A stretch of DNA of 19,090 bases from NCBI GenBank assembly GCA_018266335.1, contig JAFEAR010000197.1:1-19090 (forward strand). Direction: 5' to 3'. The notes below the pieces were generated by a model. That model saw only the letters and a program-made list of their open reading frames with translations. It had not been told where the DNA came from and did no database searches. This DNA comes from Bdellovibrionales bacterium. GTDB taxonomy: Bacteria; Bdellovibrionota; UBA2428. Within the stretch, counting starts at the first letter, position 1; every line of letters starts with the position of its first letter. Below, one piece after another: positions 1 to 6,033 of the stretch. A program made the position numbers and the translations under genes.

Positions 1-1023
1 CTGAACTATACGCGCGACGAGATCATGGCCGACCATGATTACGCGCAGCCACAGGTCGAGGCCGGCTACCGCCTGCATGGCGGGTTCGACGCCTCCGGCG
101 CCTATGTCTCGCCGCGCACCCGCAATCGCTGGCCGGCGGTCGAAGCCTGGCAGGGCGAACTGAAGGCGCGCGGCCACGACATCATCGATGCCACGACACG
201 CCTTCTGAGGCGCGGCCCTTACCCGACAGTCGACCAGCAGAAATTCCTGCTCGGCAAAGGCTTCGGCGAGACGCTGTGGAACTCGCTCACCACCACCGGC
301 ATCATCGAAGCGCGCGGCGGCATGCTGGCACAGGCAGTCGCCCCCGACTTCCAGAACATCGTGGTCGAAGACATCTCCAACACCTGCCTCGGCCATCTGA
401 ACAAGGGCCTGCTCGCGGCGCATGGCTATGACGAAGCGGGCCAGAAGGACAAAGGCGTCGGCGGGCATGACGACATGTGGTTCGCGGTCCGCGATGCCCT
501 GTTCGGCAAGAACGCCTATCCGATCCCCGAAGTCCCCGCGAGCATCGGGCGTCCCGAGACCGGCCGCCGCATTCCGCAGGTTCCCGCGGAGTACGAAGGC
601 TGGATCCTGATGCTGATGAATGTCCTGATGATCGAGGTGCGGGCGGAGAGCTTCTTCTCCTTCTGCCAGTCGATCATGCGCGATCCGACGAACTTCACCG
701 ATCGCCGCGCGGCCGCCGATCATGCCGCCGATCTCGTCGAGCGCATCCGCACCGACGAGGCGATCCATGTCGCCTATCTCGCCACCGCGATATCGGAGTT
801 GCGCAGCTTCACCATCAAATGCGAGGACGGCGCGACTGTTTCGGGCGCGAAACTGATCGATCCGGTCTGGAACCAGATGATCGAGTGGCATGCGGTGACG
901 CAGGCCGACTTCTCGAAGGCTCAGTCGCGCGACGCCATCATCGCGCGCCTGGCCGCCAAACCGAATGGACCGGCGCTCGCCGCCGCGTTCGACAGTCTCG
1001 AATTTCAGCAAGCAGCGGAATAA
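1..1023 (+). CDS. Ferritin-like putative diiron protein, 5' end cut by window
   Basis: The frame is open from base 1 (reads LNYTRDEI, then Met at base 25), so the true start probably lies upstream; the ATG at 25 is the first visible candidate. No family is recognised with certainty. Numbering from that Met, the helical C-terminal half carries spaced metal-ligand candidates: E115 and H124 (EDISNTCLGH), E204/E208 (IEVRAES), and E245/H248 (DEAIH). This E...E...ExxH layout resembles ferritin-like diiron oxygenases and N-oxygenases. The protein is soluble with no signal peptide. The next gene, an SDR, starts 5 bp after the stop, so the two are probably co-transcribed and may act in one oxidative pathway; the substrate is unknown. 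The gene itself is sure, the diiron assignment moderate. Confidence 0.75.
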   Translation: MNYTRDEIMADHDYAQPQVEAGYRLHGGFDASGAYVSPRTRNRWPAVEAWQGELKARGHDIIDATTRLLRRGPYPTVDQQKFLLGKGFGETLWNSLTTTGIIEARGGMLAQAVAPDFQNIVVEDISNTCLGHLNKGLLAAHGYDEAGQKDKGVGGHDDMWFAVRDALFGKNAYPIPEVPASIGRPETGRRIPQVPAEYEGWILMLMNVLMIEVRAESFFSFCQSIMRDPTNFTDRRAAADHAADLVERIRTDEAIHVAYLATAISELRSFTIKCEDGATVSGAKLIDPVWNQMIEWHAVTQADFSKAQSRDAIIARLAAKPNGPALAAAFDSLEFQQAAE

Positions 1024-1028
1024 TTACC

Positions 1029-1910
1029 ATGAAAGACTTCAAGGGCCGTACCGCCTTCATCACCGGCGGTGCCAGCGGCATCGGCCTCTCCATGGCGCGC
1101 GCCTTCGGCCGTGCCGGCATGAACGTCGTCCTCGCCGACATCGACCTTTCCGCCGCCAAGACGGCGGCGGAGCGTCTTGCCTCGGAGCAGATCAAGGCCG
1201 CGCCGGTCTATATCGACGTCACAGACCGTGCGAGCGTGAAGAGCGCCGCGCTCGATGCGCTGGCCGCATTCGGCAAGGTCCATCTCGTCTGCAACAACGC
1301 CGGTGTCGCGGTCGGCGGTCAGATCGGCACGGTGCGCGAGCGCGATTGGGACTGGATCATCGACGTCAATCTCAAAGGCGTCGTCTACGGCACCGAGGTT
1401 TTCGTGCCGCTGATCAAGAGCCATGGCGAGGGCGGTCATTTCGTCAACACCGCGTCGATGGCGGGCATGATCTCGCCGCCGGGCCTCGAACCCTATTGCG
1501 CCACCAAATTCGCCGTCGTCGCCATGAGCGAGGGTTGGGCGGCGCAGCTTGCGCCGCAGAACATCGGCGTCTCGGTGCTGTGCCCCGGCTTCGTGAAGAC
1601 GCGCATCCACGAGAGCGGCCGCGCGCGGCAGGACAAGTATGGTGGCACCGGCGATGTCGATCCCGGCGTCGGCGCGACGCGCGAGGAAGCGGCATCGAAT
1701 GTCCTCAACGGCATCGATCCCGACATCGTCGGTCAGCGTGTGCTCGAAGCCGTGCGCGACGGCGACCTCTACATCTTCACCCACCCGCATTTCAAAGACT
1801 TCGTCCAGGCCCGCTTCGGCGCGATCATGGCAGCGTTCGACAAGGCGGCCGCCAGCCCCGCGCTGGCGCAGGTGAAGAACTGGGCGACGCCGGCGATCGA
1901 CGCGAACTAG
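1029..1910 (+). CDS. SDR family NAD(P)-dependent oxidoreductase
   Basis: A 293-aa classical short-chain dehydrogenase/reductase. It has the Rossmann glycine motif TGGASGIG (12-19), an acidic residue at the end of beta-2 (D37, favouring NAD over NADP), NNAG (89-92), and the catalytic tetrad N114, S143, Y156, K160 (YCATK). The PGFVKT segment after beta-6 is also typical. It would oxidise an alcohol or reduce a carbonyl; the substrate cannot be read from sequence. The C-terminal extension beyond the usual ~250 residues is mostly helical. The ATG at 1029 follows the diiron gene by 5 bp, suggesting one operon. Its TAG stop overlaps the stop of the converging downstream gene in a CTAG tetramer (1907-1910). 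Confidence 0.93.
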   Translation: MKDFKGRTAFITGGASGIGLSMARAFGRAGMNVVLADIDLSAAKTAAERLASEQIKAAPVYIDVTDRASVKSAALDALAAFGKVHLVCNNAGVAVGGQIGTVRERDWDWIIDVNLKGVVYGTEVFVPLIKSHGEGGHFVNTASMAGMISPPGLEPYCATKFAVVAMSEGWAAQLAPQNIGVSVLCPGFVKTRIHESGRARQDKYGGTGDVDPGVGATREEAASNVLNGIDPDIVGQRVLEAVRDGDLYIFTHPHFKDFVQARFGAIMAAFDKAAASPALAQVKNWATPAIDAN

Positions 1911-2692
1911 ACCTGGGTCCAGAACGAAAAACTGATGCCGCGCTCGACCAGCGCGTTCTGTCCGGCCGGCGAATAGAACGCGCCGAACTGGAGCGACCAA
2001 TGCCGCGTCATCCTGCGCACCACGGAAAACTCCAGCTTGTGCGTCCGATAGAAGGAGTAGGGCGCGACTGCGTCGCCCGCGCTGACGATGTTGAAGCTCT
2101 GCGCCATGATCATTGTGCGCCGGGTGAGCCACAGCCCGACCGTGACATCGAAGGGCGTCTCGTTCGGCCGGGGATGGTCGATCCAGCGCTGGGCGACCTG
2201 GAAATCCGCGAAGCCGTCGCGGCCGAACAGCTTGAAGCTCGTGCCGTAGAGCAGGCGCAGCTCGATCTGCCGGCCCGACGCGCGATTGGCGGAGACCGAA
2301 AAGTCGAACGCACCGGCGTTCTTGTAGGACCCTTGGAGCGACAGCCGGCCATGCGCAGCATAGAGCGCCAGCCTTACGCCGGCCTCGATCGAGAGGTTGT
2401 TCGCCACAGTATGTGGGACCGTGGGCGTGCTGACCCGCGCCGAGACGAAGGCCGGCGTCGCCAGCAGCGTGATGGCGTTCGTCAACCCGTACTCGAAGGT
2501 GTTTTGCGACAGCGTCTTGTTGAACGTCGTGGCAATGCTCGCCCGACCATGCGCGTCGAAACTGAGGCTGGCGCTGCTGAGCGTCGTCGAACTGAAGCTC
2601 TGCCAGTGCCCGTGTGTGAGCGTCCAGGCGCCGCCTTGCGCCGCGGTCGAGGTCAGCGCCAGCGCGCATGCGAGTATTGCGCCCTTCTTCAC
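1907..2692 (-). CDS. Exported beta-rich protein, probable outer-membrane barrel
   Basis: A 261-aa protein starting at GTG 2692. This start is chosen because it overlaps the stop of the upstream glycosyltransferase in a GTGA tetramer and opens a good signal peptide (KKG followed by hydrophobic ALACALAL-like residues, cleavage near 18-21). An upstream extension would only read the glycosyltransferase out of frame. The mature part is made of alternating hydrophobic/polar strands (for example around the SFKLFGRDGFADFQVAQRW region) and ends in an aromatic strand, GISFSFW, typical of outer-membrane barrels, though followed by TQV rather than a terminal Phe. No family recognised. Its coupling to a membrane glycosyltransferase suggests a part in surface polysaccharide display or export (inference). 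Confidence 0.72.
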   Translation of the reverse strand: MKKGAILACALALTSTAAQGGAWTLTHGHWQSFSSTTLSSASLSFDAHGRASIATTFNKTLSQNTFEYGLTNAITLLATPAFVSARVSTPTVPHTVANNLSIEAGVRLALYAAHGRLSLQGSYKNAGAFDFSVSANRASGRQIELRLLYGTSFKLFGRDGFADFQVAQRWIDHPRPNETPFDVTVGLWLTRRTMIMAQSFNIVSAGDAVAPYSFYRTHKLEFSVVRRMTRHWSLQFGAFYSPAGQNALVERGISFSFWTQV

Positions 2693-3541
2693 GCTGTCTG
2701 CCGCGACAGGCCGTGCGCGGTTTTCTCCCAGAGGAAGGGCTTGGTGAAAAGCTGCACCAGTCCACGCCACGCCGCGACCGACACCAGCCCCCAATAGAGC
2801 GTGACCATCAACGCGTAGGGCAGGACGTCGCGCAGCCCGCGCTTCAGCGGAACCAGCGACGCCAGAAGGATCAGCAGCGCATTGCCGCCTGCGAGGCCGC
2901 CGATCATGAGACCGTCGCCATCCTTCAGGCCGGTCAGATTGATGGCGAGCAGCAACCAGAGCAGGGGATTGGCAAGCGCGGTCGCGACCGAACCGCCGAT
3001 GAAGAAATGGAATGCGAGAAAGCTCTTGAGCCCCGCGCGGCGCAGAAGCCCGAACGGCGTCCGCGTGTGCACCAGCCAGGTTTGCATGTAGCCCTTGAGC
3101 CAGCGTGTCCGCTGCTTCAGCCAGACTTTGAGCGTGGTCGGCGCTTCCTCGAAGGTCGTCGAATCCAGCATGGCGACCTTCAGGCCGAGCTGTGTGATGC
3201 GGATGCCGAGATCGGCATCTTCGGTGACGTTGAAGGCATCCCATCCGCCGAGCCGCTGCAAGGCATCGGTGCGGAAATGATTGGACGTCCCGCCGAGCGG
3301 CATCGGAACGCCGAGCTTGTCGAGGCCCGGCAACAACACCTCGAACCAGAGCATGTAGTCGAGCGCGAACAGATATGTCAGCCAGCACTCACCGGCGTTG
3401 TAAAAGGCAAGCCGCGCCTGAAGGCACGCCGTCGTCTCCGGCAGCGCGCGGAACGCGGACACTGCCTTGCGCAACTGGTCCGGTTCCGGCCGATCCTCGG
3501 CATCGAAGATGACCGTGTAGTCGCCACGCGCGAAGTTGAGT
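2689..3541 (-). pseudogene. Family 2 glycosyltransferase, N-terminal half lost at island junction
   Basis: The remaining fragment reads from ELNFARGDY through the nucleotide-sugar/metal motif DAED (VIFDAEDRPEP), the TEDADLG motif and the QRTRW acceptor-site motif, then a C-terminal region with about three membrane helices. This is the C-terminal part of a processive, BcsA-like GT2 enzyme that would make a polysaccharide at the inner membrane. Family members normally begin 150-250 residues earlier with a VLVPLY-type strand and an NYAL segment before ARG. Here the resemblance breaks between Tyr and Glu of YELN, at about 3541. The open frame continues to an ATG at 3708, but those residues are antisense to the XRE gene and resemble nothing in the family. 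Probably inactive; the 3' end still overlaps the next gene by 4 bp. Confidence 0.82.
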
Positions 3542-3550
3542 TCGTACGTG
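3536..3550. other. Junction of chromosome and accessory region
   Basis: To the left the - strand encodes a recognisable glycosyltransferase; to the right the + strand encodes an XRE regulator and the glycosyltransferase is gone. The TTG that opens the XRE frame (3536) lies in or at the edge of the old glycosyltransferase sequence. No terminal inverted repeat or att duplication could be matched to another place in the window, so the type of insertion is unresolved. Confidence 0.55.
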
Positions 3551-4000
3551 CCCTTTTTGCCGACAGACGGAAAACGGCTGAAAGCCGGGAAAAAGCCCCC
3601 GGTCACATGGACCCCCAAAACGCTGGGAGAGCACCTAAAGCATCGCAGGGAGGTATTAGGGCTGACCCAGGAAGAGGCGGCGCGGCAGGTCGGCCTCCAT
3701 CCCTCCAACTGGAGCGATTGGGAGCGAGGGGTCGTCCTGGAGCCTCAGGCGAGGCTCTGGCCAGGCGTGATCGCGTTCCTCGGCTACGACCCCATCTGCC
3801 AGGAGCCCAAGACGCTGGCGAACCAAATTGGGTATCTCTGTAGGAACCTCGGCCTTGCCCGTGAAGGGCTCGGGGGCCGCCTCAAAGTCACCGGGCATAC
3901 GGTCTATGAGTGGGAGCTTGGCCGCCTCCGGCCTAGTGCTGGCCATTGCCGCGCACTCAGGCGGCTACTGAACCTATTAGGGGTGCCTGCGACGGGCTGA
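3536..4000 (+). CDS. XRE-family regulator with tandem helix-turn-helix domains
   Basis: Up to 154 aa, read from a TTG at 3536; a GTG at 3548 is another candidate, and the native start may have been lost at the junction. HTH 1 spans about 28-66 (TLGEHLKHRRE, LTQEEAARQVG, WERG) and HTH 2 about 93-131 (TLANQIGYLCRN, LGGRLKV, YEWELG). Between them is FLGYDP (81-86), a hallmark of a group of short XRE proteins often carried on mobile elements beside tyrosine recombinases; no recombinase is visible here. The second HTH is more diverged (GLAREGLGG where an LSQ-type stretch is expected). Likely a DNA-binding regulator, possibly an orphan of the element that made the junction. Confidence 0.8.
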   Translation: MSSYVPFLPTDGKRLKAGKKPPVTWTPKTLGEHLKHRREVLGLTQEEAARQVGLHPSNWSDWERGVVLEPQARLWPGVIAFLGYDPICQEPKTLANQIGYLCRNLGLAREGLGGRLKVTGHTVYEWELGRLRPSAGHCRALRRLLNLLGVPATG

Positions 4001-4339
4001 ACAGTCATTGAACCTGTCGTGTGATTTGGTCCTTTTTTCGCACGCCCTTGAGCCCCCTTTCGGTTACGGGGCCAAGGAGACAGGGTTCAATTGCCTCGGA
4101 CCACCGAATTTCTCATTCGCTGAGCGTCGCTTGGCTCAAATGGCGCTATGACACCCGCGTGCGGCGGTCTAGATGTGCGATAGTGACTGAATCATTCATT
4201 GAAGCGTACTGCCGAACACGACGCGGACTGAGCGTCATGGAGCAAGGCCACGCTATGCGAATAGTCGAGAGGCCGCGCATGTGATTGCAACCGCATTGTT
4301 CTACCAGCGCTCAGTGATGATCGGGGTCGTCTGGCTCCT
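4001..4339. other. Intergenic stretch, no gene seen
   Basis: Short frames here have no protein-like composition. Two small structures are visible: a weak GCCCC/GGGGC stem around 4052-4072 just after the XRE gene, which could end its transcript although no T-run follows directly, and an 11-bp palindrome TGAATCATTCA at 4188-4198 of unknown meaning. Confidence 0.4.
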
Positions 4340-4406
4340 AGGGGGTTGGAAGCTCGGGCTCTTATCTGTGCTAAGCGCACGCTTCTTTGTTTGAGTCCAA
4401 CCCTCT
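4340..4406 (+). repeat. Long-range hairpin upstream of the transposase
   Basis: AGGGGGTTGGA (4340-4350) pairs with TCCAACCCTCT (4396-4406) at 10 of 11 positions, enclosing about 45 nt. It lies at the left edge of the insertion sequence, before the ribosome binding site. It may be part of a guide (bridge) RNA, or protect the transposase from outside transcription. Confidence 0.4.
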
Positions 4407-4434
4407 GCCGTCCAGATCGTGACAGGAGGGCAGT

Positions 4435-5454
4435 ATGGCACACGTCGTCCACACTTTGGGCATTGATCTTGCGAAACGCGTCATCCAGATTCACGGAACG
4501 GATAACACTGGCCAAGTCGTTCTTCGAAGGCGATTGTCGCGCGGCAATGCAGGTAGCTTCTTCAAGAAGCTGAAGCCTTGCCTGATTGGAATTGAAGCAT
4601 GTAGCGGCTCAAACCATCTCGGGCGTGAACTCATTGCTTTGGGGCATGACGTCAGGCTCATGCCTGCGAGCTACGTCAAGCCCTACGTCAAGACAAATAA
4701 GAATGACGCAAACGACGCCGAAGCAATTTGTGAGGCGGTTCGCCGACCGAACATGCGATTTGTTCCAGTCAAGTCGAAAGAACAGCAAGCGACGCTCGTT
4801 GTTCACCGCACGCGCGCCCTCCTAATGCGTCACAGAGTGTCTTTGACGAACGCTATAAAAGCGGTCCTTGCAGAGTTTGGTGTAGTCGTTGCTAAGCATT
4901 CTCCGGGCACGAAGGACGCGTTCAGAACAATTGAAGTAGCAGCTGACGGTCTCCCCGAGCTTGCACGCCAATCGCTCCAGTTGCTTGTTCAGCAATGGCG
5001 CACGACTGACGCGCATATCAAAGAATGCCGAAAGAAGCTTCAGTCGCTACATAAGAGTGACCCTGTAAGTATCCGTCTAGCGACTGTGCCTGGAATTACC
5101 GAACTTGCTGCGACCGCTTTGGTTGCTTCAATTGGCAATGGGCACGCATTCAAGTCTGGCCGTCAACTTGCTGCATGGCTAGGACTCGTGCCGAAGCAAT
5201 TATCGTCCGGAGAACAGCAGATACTTGGCCGCATTAGTAAGCGCGGAGATCCCTATTTGAGACGCCTGTTCGTGCTGGGCGCGATGGGGCTCATGAGTAG
5301 GAGGAGAAAAACGCCGCACGCCATCGTTCATTGGGCGCACAGATTGGCTGATCGAAAGCGATATAAGCTGGCGCTCGTCGCGCTCGCTAATAAGTTGGCA
5401 CGGATCGCCTGGGCGGTACTCGTAAAAGGCGAGGCGTATCGATCGGTACCATAA
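4435..5454 (+). CDS. IS110-family transposase (DEDD recombinase)
   Basis: A 339-aa, apparently intact transposase. The N-terminal RuvC-like domain has the DEDD set: D11 (GIDLAK), E54 (IEAC), D91 and D94 (DANDAE), followed by the conserved AEAICEAV and MRFVPVK stretches. The C-terminal Tnp20 domain begins near TVPGITELAATALV (217-230) and includes S241 in FKSGRQLAAWLGL, the position expected for the catalytic serine known in this family, then SKRGDPYLRR. A strong ribosome binding site, AGGAGGG, lies just before ATG 4435. These enzymes cut and rejoin DNA under guidance of an RNA transcribed from the element's own non-coding end. No stop or frameshift interrupts it, so it may be active. Confidence 0.95.
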   Translation: MAHVVHTLGIDLAKRVIQIHGTDNTGQVVLRRRLSRGNAGSFFKKLKPCLIGIEACSGSNHLGRELIALGHDVRLMPASYVKPYVKTNKNDANDAEAICEAVRRPNMRFVPVKSKEQQATLVVHRTRALLMRHRVSLTNAIKAVLAEFGVVVAKHSPGTKDAFRTIEVAADGLPELARQSLQLLVQQWRTTDAHIKECRKKLQSLHKSDPVSIRLATVPGITELAATALVASIGNGHAFKSGRQLAAWLGLVPKQLSSGEQQILGRISKRGDPYLRRLFVLGAMGLMSRRRKTPHAIVHWAHRLADRKRYKLALVALANKLARIAWAVLVKGEAYRSVP

Positions 5455-5802
5455 CAAAGCAGAAGAGCCACGTAAGGAGTTTGGGAAAGCGCGGTGTTGT
5501 TCGATGAATCTTCCGCAATATCGTTCGACGGCGTCCTATTTCCGTTCGGTTCTGCGCAGCGCGCCAACCCGATCTGTTGTCGCCTTCGAGCGATATCAAT
5601 TCTTCCAACTTGGCTTTGCTGCACACAGACTTGCGTCAACGTAGCGGGGCCAGTTCGCGCGGCTACGTATGATACAGTAGACAGCAGCCGTTCAGGCTAG
5701 GTTCAGCCTCGTAGCCGTTGAATGGGAACGTCAGGCTTAAAGATACGTTTAGAAATGTAGGACTAGGCTGCAAAGCGTTCGCTTCCGGCCCCGCCCAATC
5801 GT
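5455..5802. other. Non-coding stretch: IS 3' flank and structured leader
   Basis: No convincing gene. The first part (to about 5615) is the downstream non-coding end of the insertion sequence, the place where IS1111-group elements encode their guide RNA. The rest, ahead of the small gene at 5803, holds overlapping inverted repeats, listed separately. Confidence 0.45.
5639..5719. repeat. Overlapping inverted repeats with mutually exclusive pairing
   Basis: GCTACG at 5662-5667 can pair upstream with CGTAGC (5640-5645; the full arms are ACGTAGC/GCTACGT, 7 bp) or downstream with CGTAGC (5710-5715; arms GGCTACG/CGTAGCC, 7 bp). Inside the second pairing is a smaller perfect hairpin, AGGCT/AGCCT (5694-5698 and 5705-5709), flanked by direct copies of AGCCGTT (5686-5692 and 5713-5719). 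Confidence 0.45.
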
Positions 5803-6021
5803 ATGACCAAATCGCACGAAAAAACAGAGATGGAAGCGCTCGCCAATTCACTCGATATAGAGACGGGCCGGAAGCTCATTGATATCGGACTCGGTGCATC
5901 GCGCCGGAACGAACCGGGCGAAGCGCGTATCTTCCTGCAGCTTGGAGCTACTCGATTAGAGCGTGGTGGGGACCTGGTTGGAGCAGAAGAAGCCCGACGA
6001 CTCGCTGACCTGTCCTCCTAG
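5803..6021 (+). CDS. Small helical (TPR-like) protein, paralogue A
   Basis: A 72-aa hydrophilic protein; no named family recognised. The core reads IGLGASRRNEPGEARIFLQL followed by an LE-rich second helix and an Ala/Arg-rich third. The spacing of small and large hydrophobic residues suggests a helical hairpin like one TPR unit. The same core occurs in the gene at 8699-8902 (IGLGASRRNERDEARIFLSL), so the two are paralogues, diverged at nucleotide level. It converges on the nitrilase-domain gene with 12 bp between stops. No clear ribosome binding site precedes ATG 5803; ATG 5830 (MEALANSL) is an alternative and would give a length nearer to its paralogue. Conservation of the pair argues that it is a real gene. 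Confidence 0.7.
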   Translation: MTKSHEKTEMEALANSLDIETGRKLIDIGLGASRRNEPGEARIFLQLGATRLERGGDLVGAEEARRLADLSS

Positions 6022-6033
6022 TGGCAGCGCCTT

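Larger units (their letters stand above)
4337..5615 (+). mobile_element. IS110-family insertion sequence (ends provisional)
   Basis: One transposase gene sits between two non-coding flanks. Ends are proposed from an 8-bp inverted pair, GTTGGAAG (4345-4352) and CTTCCAAC (5602-5609), and from a TGGCT copy outside each arm (4332-4336 and 5611-5615) ending in CT, the core dinucleotide known for IS621. IS110-type elements make no classical target duplication, so a shared core is what one would expect. Subterminal repeats would fit the IS1111 group. Ends could be off by tens of bases. Confidence 0.5.

Noticed and set aside
477..1028. N-terminal extension of the SDR frame back to 477
   Set aside because: It reads the diiron gene out of frame and is Arg-rich; the SDR fold starts right after ATG 1029.
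965..2797. Long overlapping frames on both strands (610 codons + and 586 codons -) across the SDR and outer-membrane genes
   Set aside because: Both are Arg/Ala-rich with no domain, while the frames chosen contain complete SDR motifs and a signal peptide with a barrel-like sequence.
2693..3388. N-terminal extension of the outer-membrane protein frame to 3388
   Set aside because: It is the glycosyltransferase read out of frame; the GTG at 2692 gives a proper signal peptide and a 4-bp overlap.
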